From contig JASFME010000078.1 of NCBI GenBank assembly GCA_050117725.1, positions 1 to 9,352 of the forward strand: DNA of 9,352 bases, written 5' to 3'. Numbering within the stretch: position 1 is the first letter of the stretch; each line of letters opens with the position of its first letter. Positions 1 to 6,453 of the stretch are shown here, piece after piece. The position numbers and the translations under genes are program-made. Below the pieces are notes generated by a model that was not told the origin of the DNA, did no database searches, and was given only the letters and a program-made list of their open reading frames with translations. The stretch is from JASFJH01 sp050117725. Its GTDB lineage: Bacteria > Pseudomonadota > Gammaproteobacteria > AKS1.

Positions 1-611
1 TCGAGTCGGTCAGGGTCCTGCAACCGGACATTGTCCTGCTGGATATTCACATGCCCGGCATGAACGGCATTGATGTCGCACAGCAACTCGCTCGTCTGCC
101 GATACCGCCGGCAGTGGTGTTTGCCACGGCCTATGACAATCACGCGCTGGAAGCCTTCGAGGCGCAGGCGATTGCCTATTTGTTAAAACCCGTGCGCGCG
201 GAAAAGCTTGCCGAGGCGATCGACAAGGCGGGCTGTTTGCGTGAAGGGCAACTTGCCGGACTGGCCGATTTGCAAACAGGGCAGGCCCGCACGCATTTAA
301 CGATCCACAGTCGTGGCAACCTGGAGCGTCTGTCCGTTGCCAGTGTGTTGTATTTTCGCGCCGAACAAAAATATGTTGTGGCGCGCCATGAAGGCGGTGA
401 AGCCCTGCTCGACGAGTCTCTCGTCTCGCTCGAACAGGAGTTCGGTGAGCAATTCATACGTATCCATCGCAACGCGCTGGTGGCGCGTGATGCGCTGGTC
501 GGTCTGGAAAAGGACAGCCTGGGCCGGGTGCGCGCCATGCTCAGGGATTGTGATGAACGCCTTGATATCAGCCGCCGGCATGTCGCGGCAGTGCGCAAGT
601 TACTTAAATGA
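1..611 (+). CDS. algR: AlgR-like LytTR response regulator, 5'-truncated by window edge
   Basis: This is a cytoplasmic DNA-binding response regulator of a two-component system. The frame is open from the left edge (first whole codon at 3) and gives 202 visible residues. The receiver domain comes first: the phosphoacceptor Asp is visible residue 14 (codon 42-44) in LLDIHMPGMNG, followed by the conserved Thr in FATAYD and Lys in LLKPVR. A LytTR DNA-binding domain fills the C-terminal half (about residues 95-200), with the family signature FIRIHRNALVAR and the ending SRRHVAAVRKL. The match to Pseudomonas aeruginosa AlgR, as I recall that sequence, is close along the whole visible length, and AlgR also lies just upstream of hemC there. 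By comparison with AlgR (248 aa), about 40 N-terminal residues are missing. Its sensor kinase (AlgZ/FimS type) would be expected just left of the window. Target genes cannot be inferred. Confidence 0.93.
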   Translation, partial: ESVRVLQPDIVLLDIHMPGMNGIDVAQQLARLPIPPAVVFATAYDNHALEAFEAQAIAYLLKPVRAEKLAEAIDKAGCLREGQLAGLADLQTGQARTHLTIHSRGNLERLSVASVLYFRAEQKYVVARHEGGEALLDESLVSLEQEFGEQFIRIHRNALVARDALVGLEKDSLGRVRAMLRDCDERLDISRRHVAAVRKLLK

Positions 612-616
612 TAGGG

Positions 617-656
617 TATTGCCCTGGCCCGTCTCCGGGGGGCGAGGCATCAGGGC
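617..656. terminator. Hairpin between convergent algR and thioredoxin-like genes
   Basis: The 38-nt gap between the algR and thioredoxin-like stops holds nested inverted repeats. The outer arms are GCCCTG (621-626) and CAGGGC (651-656). An inner CCCG (628-631) pairs with CGGG (636-639) around a four-base loop, which reads GAGA on the minus strand. No T-run follows on either strand, so intrinsic termination is inferred from the hairpin and the convergent position only. The TGA of the minus-strand gene (650-652) lies inside it. The sequence from that stop inward resembles the stronger palindrome at 5353-5388: the first ten bases, TGATGCCTCG, are identical on the minus strand, and both carry GGAGA at the loop. 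Confidence 0.5.
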
Positions 657-1147
657 TTCAGTGCGACCTTGTTGCCACTGCGCAGTTGTGCCAGTGATTC
701 ATCAATCGCCGCATCAAGATAACCGCCGTAATAATCGACCGTGGTCAGGCCGACCAGGTCGGGGACGAGTGTTTCGCCATTCGGGCCAAACAGTTTCACG
801 GTCGGGGTAACGAACACGTTATGCATGTGTGCCAGCGTGTCCGGATCGATCATGCCGCCATCAAAGTCCCGCAGGTCGCTACCGGTATCAATGCTGACCA
901 CGCGGATAATGACCTTGTTGTTATATTCGTCATTCTTCAGCATGGGTTTGAGGAAGTCTTCGCGGATCGTGGTGCAGTAGCTGCAATAGCTCGATGAAAA
1001 CAGGATGAGGATCGGCACTTGTTTCTGCCTGGCCTGTATAGCATCCTGCGCGAGATCCGTGGCGTATTGCAGCGGCCCGGCGGCCGGCAACAGTGTGCTG
1101 GTCAGCAGTAACAGCAGGGCAGTCAGGCTTGTAGAGATAAGGCGCAT
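650..1147 (-). CDS. Exported thioredoxin-fold protein (SoxW/TlpA-like)
   Basis: This is a 165-aa protein with an N-terminal signal peptide (about residues 1-23: Met-Arg, a run of Leu/Thr, then PAAG), so it probably acts in the periplasm. The mature part has a thioredoxin fold: strand VPILILF, redox motif CSYC (Cys55, Cys58) at the start of the active-site helix, and the cis-proline loop FVTPTVKLF (Pro115). These point to a thiol-disulfide reductase or oxidase, but partner and direction of electron flow are unknown. I start it at 1147 rather than at the upstream ATG at 1297 because the signal peptide begins there; the extra 50 residues have no export logic and cover the hemC promoter region. 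A good -10 box (TATACT) lies about 30 nt upstream. The gene converges on algR and diverges from hemC. It could help thiol chemistry of heme or cytochrome maturation, but proximity is the only hint. The family name is tentative. Confidence 0.85.
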   Translation of the reverse strand: MRLISTSLTALLLLLTSTLLPAAGPLQYATDLAQDAIQARQKQVPILILFSSSYCSYCTTIREDFLKPMLKNDEYNNKVIIRVVSIDTGSDLRDFDGGMIDPDTLAHMHNVFVTPTVKLFGPNGETLVPDLVGLTTVDYYGGYLDAAIDESLAQLRSGNKVALKP

Positions 1148-1175
1148 GATTTGCTCAGGGTCCAGAATGTTGCCA

Positions 1176-1181
1176 AGTATA
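1176..1181 (-). promoter_or_regulatory. Candidate -10 box of the thioredoxin-like gene
   Basis: Read on the minus strand, this is TATACT, one base off the sigma-70 consensus. It would put the start of transcription near 1169 and give a leader of about 20 nt before the ATG at 1147. I see no convincing -35 hexamer at 16-18 bp upstream; the spacer there holds a T-tract. Low-confidence call from the -10 and its position alone. Confidence 0.35.
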
Positions 1182-1265
1182 GCCATGCGCGGCAAAAAAT
1201 TCCCGCCCGGCGACGTCTTTACGTTAAAATATTGAAAATCCGGCCTTTTCCACAGGGCCATTACG

Positions 1266-1271
1266 TAATAT
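1266..1271 (+). promoter_or_regulatory. Candidate -10 box of the hemCDXY operon
   Basis: TAATAT lies about 30 nt upstream of the hemC start at 1300 and overlaps an 8-bp perfect palindrome, TTACGTAA (1261-1268). The best -35 candidate at 17-bp spacing is GCCTTT, which is poor. An AT-rich stretch just upstream (about 1221-1238) could serve as an UP-like element. The thioredoxin-like gene separates hemC from algR on the opposite strand, so the operon needs a promoter of its own somewhere in 1148-1299. This is the most plausible spot, but it is weakly supported. Confidence 0.3.
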
Positions 1272-1299
1272 GACACATCAGCAGAGATTAGGTTCAAGC

Positions 1300-2241
1300 A
1301 TGTCAGAGATTCTTCGTATCGCCACCCGTAAAAGCCCGCTTGCCCTGTGGCAGGCCGAGCATGTCCGGGACAGGCTTATGGCTCTCCACCCCGGCCTGCA
1401 GGTCGAACTCGTAACGATGAGCACCAGGGGCGACAAGCTCCTCGATACACCGCTGGCGAAGATCGGCGGCAAGGGGCTGTTCGTCAAGGAGCTGGAACGC
1501 GCCATGTTCGATGGCGAGGCGGATATCGCCGTGCATTCGATGAAGGATGTACCGGTTGAGTTGCCGGAGGGTCTGCACCTGCCTGTCATCCTCGAGCGCG
1601 AGGACCCGCGCGATGCCTATGTCTCGAACCACTATGCGACTTTGGACGAACTGCCCGAGGGTGCCCGTCTCGGTACCTCGAGCCTGCGTCGCCAGTGCCA
1701 GTTGCGTGCCCTGCGCCCGGACCTCGAGGTCCGGCACCTGCGCGGCAACGTTAATACACGCCTGAAAAAACTCGATGACGGTGAATTCGATGCGATCATC
1801 CTGGCCGCTTCCGGCCTGATGCGGCTTGGCATGGATGAGCGGATCACGGTCAAGCTGCCACCCGAGGTCTGCCTGCCGGCGATCGGCCAGGGCGCGCTGG
1901 GCATTGAATGCCGTGAAAATGATCCGCGCATCGAGGCGTTGATCGCGCCGCTTGACCATGCTGTGACCCACACCTGTCTCGCCGCGGAGCGCGCCCTGAA
2001 CAAGCGGCTTGCGGGCGGTTGCCAGGTACCGATTGCCGGTTTTGCCCTGTTCAGCGGCGACACGCTGCACGTGCGCGGCCTGGTCGGGCGCACCGATGGC
2101 AGCGAGGTGCTGCGCAGTGAAATCTACGGCCATGCCGAAGAAGCTGCCAACATGGGTCTGGCGCTGGCCGAAGACCTGCTTGCCCAGGGGGCCGATGAGA
2201 TCCTCGAAGCGCTCTATGCCGAGAGTGAGGCCGATAGCTGA
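1300..2241 (+). CDS. hemC: Hydroxymethylbilane synthase (porphobilinogen deaminase)
   Basis: This cytosolic enzyme joins four porphobilinogen units into the linear tetrapyrrole hydroxymethylbilane. The 313-aa product equals the length of E. coli HemC and aligns with it throughout: RIATRKSPLALWQAEHV at the N-terminus, GGKGLFVKELE, VHSMKDVPVE with catalytic Asp83 (E. coli Asp84), GTSSLRRQCQL, LRGNVNTRL, and GGCQVPIAGFA with Cys241 (E. coli Cys242), which carries the dipyrromethane cofactor. All key residues are present. I start at 1300 because residue 2 onward matches the family and AGG lies 7 nt upstream. The ATG at 1270 would add ten residues with no family counterpart and has no Shine-Dalgarno. 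It is the first gene of the hem operon, and the next start is 1 nt after its stop. Confidence 0.98.
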   Translation: MSEILRIATRKSPLALWQAEHVRDRLMALHPGLQVELVTMSTRGDKLLDTPLAKIGGKGLFVKELERAMFDGEADIAVHSMKDVPVELPEGLHLPVILEREDPRDAYVSNHYATLDELPEGARLGTSSLRRQCQLRALRPDLEVRHLRGNVNTRLKKLDDGEFDAIILAASGLMRLGMDERITVKLPPEVCLPAIGQGALGIECRENDPRIEALIAPLDHAVTHTCLAAERALNKRLAGGCQVPIAGFALFSGDTLHVRGLVGRTDGSEVLRSEIYGHAEEAANMGLALAEDLLAQGADEILEALYAESEADS

Positions 2242-2242
2242 G

Positions 2243-2998
2243 ATGGGTGATGTACTGGCCGGTGTAACGGTGCTGGTCACCCGGCCACAGGGACAACAAG
2301 CCGGACTCGTGGCGGCGATCGAGGCAGCTGGCGGCCGCGCCCTGCACTTTCCGGCCATCGTTATCACGCCGCATCAGCAGACCGAAGCCATGCTGCGCCT
2401 GCAACATGCCGCAGCATATGACTGGCTTGTGTTCATCAGCCGCAATGCGGTCGAATACGCCCTGCCGCACCTGCCTGAGCGCCTGCCGAAACTTGTTGCC
2501 ATCGGCCGTGCCACTGCGACGTCGATGCAGGTCGCCGGTCTGCCGGTGACGCTCGTGCCGCAGCGCTTCGACAGTGAGAGCGTGCTGGCCAGGCTGCCAC
2601 AGGATATGCAGGGTCAACGCGTGCTGATCGTGCGTGGCGTCGGTGGCCGCGAGACACTGGCCGAAGGCCTGCGGCAGCGCGGCGCGACGGTAGAATTTGC
2701 CGAGGTTTACCGGCGCCGCTGTCCGGATCTGCCGGCGGATGCGTTTGCCCGGGTGCTCGTGCAGTCGCCAGACATTGTCACGGCCACCAGCGGCGAGGTC
2801 CTGGAGAACCTGATCACGCTGGCCGGTCCGGCCCGGCAACAACTTCTGGCGCTGCCGCTCGTGGTCATGAGCGCGCGCGGCGCAAGGCTTGCAGAGACAC
2901 TGGGATTTCCACACACTGCTGTTTATATTGCAGCACAGGCCAGTGATGCGGGGATTGTCAGCACGATCAAGCATTGGCACGAGGAAGTATCAGCATGA
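2243..2998 (+). CDS. hemD: Uroporphyrinogen-III synthase
   Basis: HemD closes hydroxymethylbilane into uroporphyrinogen III while inverting ring D, the last shared step before heme, siroheme and B12 branch. The 251-aa product is close to E. coli HemD (246 aa). The family is poorly conserved in sequence, but the usual landmarks are here: VTVLVTRPQGQ at the start, a bilobed layout with VFISRNAVEYAL near residues 63-72, and TATSGEVLENL near 180-189 in the second lobe, which is the Thr-Ser region lining the active cleft. The ATG at 2243 is one base after the hemC TGA, so translation is probably coupled; GAGG at about 2226-2229 is a modest ribosome site. The open frame extends upstream into hemC, but that part is hemC read in another frame. 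The stop overlaps the hemX start (ATGA). Confidence 0.95.
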   Translation: MGDVLAGVTVLVTRPQGQQAGLVAAIEAAGGRALHFPAIVITPHQQTEAMLRLQHAAAYDWLVFISRNAVEYALPHLPERLPKLVAIGRATATSMQVAGLPVTLVPQRFDSESVLARLPQDMQGQRVLIVRGVGGRETLAEGLRQRGATVEFAEVYRRRCPDLPADAFARVLVQSPDIVTATSGEVLENLITLAGPARQQLLALPLVVMSARGARLAETLGFPHTAVYIAAQASDAGIVSTIKHWHEEVSA

Positions 2999-4122
2999 GC
3001 GATGAGAACAAGGCCAACCTGCCTGAACACGACGACACGGAAACCACGGCAGAAGAAACGCTCGCCGAGGAAGAACAGGCGCTGGAGGAGGAAGTCTCCC
3101 CGCCAGAGTCCGACACAAACCAGAAGCCGCGCAGCACTGTGGCCAGCCTGCTCGCGGGCCTGGCACTGCTCGTGGCAATCGCTGCGGCCGGCGGGGTCGC
3201 CTGGTTGTGGCAACTCACGCAACAGGAAGCGACGACAACGCAAAGCCGGATCGCATCGCTCGGTGACGCGACCCGGCAAGACATAACGGCGCTGAGCGGG
3301 CGTCTCGATACACTTGCTGCCCATCAGCTGGAGGTCGACAATGCCCGGGCGACACTGGCGAATTCGTTGCAGTCGCTGCGCGAGGAGATTGGACGCGACC
3401 GCAGTGCCTGGGCCGTGGCCGAAACCGCTTACTATCTCGAACTGGCGAATGCCCGCCTGCAACTGTTGCGTGATGCGCCGACTGCTTTGCAGGCCCTCAG
3501 GCTTGCCGATGCCCGCCTGCAGAAACTCGGTGATCCGGCCTTTGTCCCGGTGCGGGAACTACTGGCAAAGGAGATCGCGGCACTTGAAGCCCTGCCGGCG
3601 GTGGACCTGACCGGTGCTGCGCTCGCGCTGGGCGGGCTGGCCACGCAGATCCCCAACCTGCCACTGCATGCTCCGGTGAGCACGGCAAGGTCCGCGGCGG
3701 ACACGGCCGCGGTTGCTGATTCGGGCACGGCCGCTGCTGATGACACAACCCCCCGCTGGCGCGAGGAAGCGGCAAAGATCTGGGCGGTCATGCGCGAACT
3801 CGTGCAGGTGCGGCGCACCGATAAACGTATTGAACCGTTGTTGTCAGCGGATGAGCAACGCCTGCTGATCGCCAACCTGCAACTGCAGTTACAAACCGCG
3901 CGTTATGCGGTACTGGCCCGTGATACGCAGTTGCTGCACGACAGCGTCGGCACGGCGCGCGACTGGTTGCTGCAGTTTTATGATCAGGATTCTGCCGCGA
4001 CCCGCGCCGTGGTTGAGCGTCTCGATGAGCTCGGCAAGCTGGAACTTGCCCCGGCCCTGCCGGATATCAGTGCCGGCCTGCGGCAACTGCGCAATATCAG
4101 TAACGGGAAGCCGCCTGCATGA
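2995..4122 (+). CDS. hemX: HemX-family inner-membrane protein
   Basis: This is a 375-aa protein anchored by one transmembrane helix (about residues 48-73, SLLAGLALLVAIAAAGGVAW). A very acidic cytoplasmic tail (Asp/Glu-rich, residues 1-45) precedes it, and a long, mostly helical periplasmic domain follows. The stretch AETAYYLELANARLQLL and the following segment to IPNLPL match the conserved core of E. coli HemX (393 aa). An Ala-rich linker near residues 225-250 splits that domain. HemX proteins are often labelled uroporphyrin-III C-methyltransferase, but I see no SAM-binding methyltransferase fold here, so that activity should not be assumed; the true role is not established. The start shares ATGA with the hemD stop and has a strong GAGGAAG 7 nt upstream. 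The alternative ATG at 2974 lies inside hemD and is less likely. Confidence 0.9.
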   Translation: MSDENKANLPEHDDTETTAEETLAEEEQALEEEVSPPESDTNQKPRSTVASLLAGLALLVAIAAAGGVAWLWQLTQQEATTTQSRIASLGDATRQDITALSGRLDTLAAHQLEVDNARATLANSLQSLREEIGRDRSAWAVAETAYYLELANARLQLLRDAPTALQALRLADARLQKLGDPAFVPVRELLAKEIAALEALPAVDLTGAALALGGLATQIPNLPLHAPVSTARSAADTAAVADSGTAAADDTTPRWREEAAKIWAVMRELVQVRRTDKRIEPLLSADEQRLLIANLQLQLQTARYAVLARDTQLLHDSVGTARDWLLQFYDQDSAATRAVVERLDELGKLELAPALPDISAGLRQLRNISNGKPPA

Positions 4123-5348
4123 AATGGTTATTCCGTGCACTGATTGTTGCCGTCCTCGGCGTGTTGATCGCTGTGTTTGCCCGTGAGGATACGGGTTATG
4201 TCCTGATCACGCGCGAGCCCTGGGTGATCGAAACCAGCCTGACCATGTTTGTCCTGATTCTGCTGGCCGGGTTCGCCCTGTTGTATGGCGTGCTGCGTTT
4301 TATCGTCAATGCCTGGGGGCTGTCGCGCCGTGTGCATGACTGGCAGGCCCGGCGCCGCGCCCGCCGGGCGCGCAAGGCGGTCAACCGCGGTTTGCTCGAA
4401 CTGGCGCAACGCGACTGGTCGAAGGCGGAGAAACTGTTGCTCAAGGATGTTGCCGAGAGTGACACGCCGTTGATCAACTACATCGGCGCCGCTACGGCCG
4501 CGCAGGAACAGGGTGCGGAACAGCGCCGCGATGAATACCTGCAGCGGGCCTATGCCAGCATGCCCGATGCCGATGTGGCGGTAGGTCTGACCCAGGCCGA
4601 CTTGCAGTTCCGCGCCGGCCAGCTGGAACAGGCGGTGGCCACGTTGCGGCACCTGCGCCAGGTGGCACCGAAGCACAAGCATGTGCTGAAGCTGTTATTG
4701 AAACTGTACCTGGCCGTGCGCGACTGGGACAGCATTCTTGAATTGCTGCCGGCGCTGCGTCGCCACAAGGTCGAGGACGAGCAGACACTCGATACACTTG
4801 AGGCACAGGCCTATGAACAACAGCTGAGCTTCGCGGCAACAGGCCAGCTTGAGCAAGTGCAGGCTGTGTGGAAGTCATTGCCGCGCAAGCTGCGTCATGA
4901 TGTGCGTATTGCGCACCGGTATGCGCAGGCCCTGGTCGCGGCAGGTGAGGGCGATCGCGCGGCCGCCGTGCTCCGTGATGTCCTGAAAAAACACTGGCAT
5001 CCGGCACTCGTCTACGAATACGGCCTGATCGAAGCCGCTGACAAAAACACGCAACTTGCCGAGGCCGAGCGCTGGCTCGCGGAACACGGCAAAGAGAGTA
5101 TCGTGTTACTCACCCTGGGCCGGCTGGCGATCCGCAACGAGTTGTGGGGCAAGGCACGCGCCTGGCTCGAGGCGAGCCTCGGCAGCGAGCCGCGTACCGA
5201 TACCTGCCAGCTACTCGGCGAGTTACTCGACAAACTGGGTGAGAAGGAACGCGCGGTGGAATGTTACCGCCGGGGCCTGGCACTGGCCGGCGCCACGGTC
5301 CCGCCCTTGCCAAAACCGGCAGGGTTTATTGGCGCCAGTGTCATCTAA
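4119..5348 (+). CDS. hemY: HemY-family inner-membrane TPR protein
   Basis: This is a 409-aa protein, near E. coli HemY (398 aa). Two N-terminal membrane helices (about residues 4-21 and 41-66) flank a short loop with the family pattern EDTGYVLITREPWVIETSL. A basic stretch (RRVHDWQARRRARRARKAV) follows, then a tetratricopeptide-like helical array to the C-terminus, with repeats such as RDWSKAEKLLL, GQLEQAVATLRHLRQ, AEAERWLAEHG and GEKERAVECYRRGLAL. This is the proteobacterial HemY, tied to heme synthesis by operon position and of unclear biochemistry; it is unrelated to the FAD-dependent porphyrinogen oxidase called HemY in Bacillus. The start overlaps the hemX stop (ATGA), with GGGAAG 8 nt upstream. 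It is the last gene of the operon; a strong hairpin begins 5 nt after its stop. Confidence 0.93.
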   Translation: MKWLFRALIVAVLGVLIAVFAREDTGYVLITREPWVIETSLTMFVLILLAGFALLYGVLRFIVNAWGLSRRVHDWQARRRARRARKAVNRGLLELAQRDWSKAEKLLLKDVAESDTPLINYIGAATAAQEQGAEQRRDEYLQRAYASMPDADVAVGLTQADLQFRAGQLEQAVATLRHLRQVAPKHKHVLKLLLKLYLAVRDWDSILELLPALRRHKVEDEQTLDTLEAQAYEQQLSFAATGQLEQVQAVWKSLPRKLRHDVRIAHRYAQALVAAGEGDRAAAVLRDVLKKHWHPALVYEYGLIEAADKNTQLAEAERWLAEHGKESIVLLTLGRLAIRNELWGKARAWLEASLGSEPRTDTCQLLGELLDKLGEKERAVECYRRGLALAGATVPPLPKPAGFIGASVI

Positions 5349-5352
5349 TCGA

Positions 5353-5388
5353 TGATGCCTCACCCATCTCCGATGGGTCGAGGCATCA
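5353..5388. terminator. Strong bidirectional hairpin between hemY and the reductase gene
   Basis: This is a near-perfect palindrome. Left arm 5353-5367 (TGATGCCTCACCCAT) and right arm 5373-5388 pair over 15 bp with one bulged C at 5379, around the five-base loop CTCCG. It begins 5 nt after the hemY stop. Its right end is the TGA stop of the minus-strand reductase, so the hairpin forms inside the end of that gene. The hemY-side flank is pyrimidine-rich (CTTCTTC) and the other side has no T-run. Position between convergent genes and stem length support a terminator for both. It is related in sequence to the hairpin at 617-656. Confidence 0.75.
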
Positions 5389-6399
5389 CTTCTTCGCGTA
5401 CTCGAAGGAATCCGAGAAGTACTGTTGCGGCGGCAGACCGAGTTCGGAAAAGGCCTCGAAACCGGCGTTGACCATCTGCGGCGGTCCGCCGGCATACACG
5501 TCGTAACCCGACAGGTCTTCGAAGTCACCGACGATCGCGGCATGCACGAAACCGGTACGCCCCTGCCAGTTATCTTCAGGCAGCGGATCCGATAACACGG
5601 GGATGTAATGCACGTGCTCATGTTCGGCTGCCCACTGTTGCGGCAGTTCGTGCAGGTACAGATCCTGCTGGCTGCGCGCGCCCCAGTAGATGTACATCGG
5701 TCGCGTGATACCGACTTCCAGGGCGTGCTCGACAATGCCCTTGATCGGCGCAAAGCCGGTGCCGCCGGCCATGAGGATCATCGGCCGCGCGGAATCCTCG
5801 CGCAGGAAGAATGTGCCGAGCGGTCCTTCAAAGCGCAACAGCGTCTTGTCCTTCAGCTTTGCAAATACATACTCGCTGAACTCGCCACCCTCGACATGGC
5901 GCACATGCAATTCGATGATGTTCTCATCATTCGGTGTGTTCGCGATCGAAAAGCTGCGGTGACGGCCATCCTTGAGCAGGATGTTGATGTACTGGCCGGG
6001 AATGAACCGGAACGGCATATTGTCCGGCGCCTTCAGCTTCAGCTCCATGACGTCGTGGCACAGCAATTTGTGTTCGAGGACGCGACACGGCAGCTTGCGC
6101 ACCGGGATGTCGGCGACGGCCTCGACGAGCTGCGCCTCGATGTCGAGATCGCTCTTCGCGTGGGCCTGGCACAGCAGCGCGATACCGGCTTCGCGTTCCT
6201 CGTCGGACAGCGCCTGTGGCAGCTCTTCGCCATAGTCAACCTCACCGTTTTTGAGCACGGCCTTGCAAGTACCGCACAGGCCGTCGCGGCAATTGTAGGG
6301 CAGGTTGATATGCTGGCGCGCCGCCGCGTCGAGGACGGTCTCGTCGTCCTCAATCTCGAACTGTTTGCCACTCGGTGTAATGTTTACGGTAAAGCCCAT
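5386..6399 (-). CDS. 2Fe-2S ferredoxin/FAD/NAD(P) oxidoreductase (CDP-6-deoxyglucoseen-reductase-like)
   Basis: This is a 337-aa soluble electron-transfer flavoprotein with three modules. Residues 1-90 are a plant-type 2Fe-2S ferredoxin with ligands Cys37, Cys42, Cys45 and Cys77 (CRDGLCGTC, then LLC). Residues 100-200 are an FAD-binding barrel with RSFSIAN (148-154) and GPLGTFFLR. Residues 205-337 are an NAD(P)-binding domain with GGTGFAPIKG (212-221), YAGGPPQMV and a YFSDSF-type C-terminus. Proteins of this build pass electrons from NAD(P)H to a partner oxygenase or dehydrase. Automatic annotation often calls them CDP-6-deoxy-delta-3,4-glucoseen reductase (AscD), but no CDP-sugar gene is visible here and the real partner is unknown. 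All cofactor motifs look intact. The start at 6399 is the only Met before residue 128; no clear Shine-Dalgarno precedes it. It converges on hemY and diverges from the SDR gene. The last codon overlaps a terminator hairpin. Confidence 0.9.
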   Translation of the reverse strand: MGFTVNITPSGKQFEIEDDETVLDAAARQHINLPYNCRDGLCGTCKAVLKNGEVDYGEELPQALSDEEREAGIALLCQAHAKSDLDIEAQLVEAVADIPVRKLPCRVLEHKLLCHDVMELKLKAPDNMPFRFIPGQYINILLKDGRHRSFSIANTPNDENIIELHVRHVEGGEFSEYVFAKLKDKTLLRFEGPLGTFFLREDSARPMILMAGGTGFAPIKGIVEHALEVGITRPMYIYWGARSQQDLYLHELPQQWAAEHEHVHYIPVLSDPLPEDNWQGRTGFVHAAIVGDFEDLSGYDVYAGGPPQMVNAGFEAFSELGLPPQQYFSDSFEYAKK

Positions 6400-6453
6400 G
6401 ATATAGTGCCCGCGTTTGAATTGAATTCCTGAGCGAAAGGCCCGGAATTATCC
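6400..6453. promoter_or_regulatory. 54-bp divergent spacer between reductase and SDR genes
   Basis: Both genes must be read from this short AT-richer gap and the gene ends around it. It contains a 6-bp inverted repeat, AATTCC (6425-6430) and GGAATT (6444-6449), whose right arm overlaps the probable ribosome site of the SDR gene (GGAA, 6 nt before its ATG). TATAGT at 6402-6407 is a possible -10 for the plus strand with a leader of about 40 nt, but no good -35 accompanies it. The mirror-image TATATC on the minus strand is too close to the reductase ATG to be its -10. A shared operator is possible but unproven. Confidence 0.25.

Noticed and set aside
1148..1297. Longer N-terminus for the thioredoxin-like protein
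   Set aside because: It would bury the signal peptide 50 residues inside the protein and occupy the hemC promoter region.
1270..1299. Upstream ATG as hemC start
   Set aside because: Ten extra residues without family counterpart, no Shine-Dalgarno, and it would overlap the candidate -10.
1303..2367. Long open frame on the minus strand opposite hemC and the start of hemD
   Set aside because: It mirrors codon bias of the GC-rich hemC gene, has no recognisable domain, and hemC on the other strand is certain.
2051..2980. Long minus-strand open frame opposite hemD
   Set aside because: Composition is His/Arg-rich with no fold or motif, as expected for a shadow of hemD, which has the family landmarks and operon spacing.
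6383..6393. Odd palindrome TTTAC-G-GTAAA near the reductase start
   Set aside because: It lies within codons 3-6 of the reductase, is short, and such arms are expected by chance; nothing else supports an operator.
6400..6405. TATATC just before the reductase ATG as its -10 box or sign of a leaderless mRNA
   Set aside because: Transcription would begin inside the gene, and no alternative in-frame Met occurs before residue 128.
5608..6432. 274-codon plus-strand frame antisense to the reductase
   Set aside because: The reductase strand has all cofactor motifs in order. The antisense frame shows no family pattern and crosses the reductase start.
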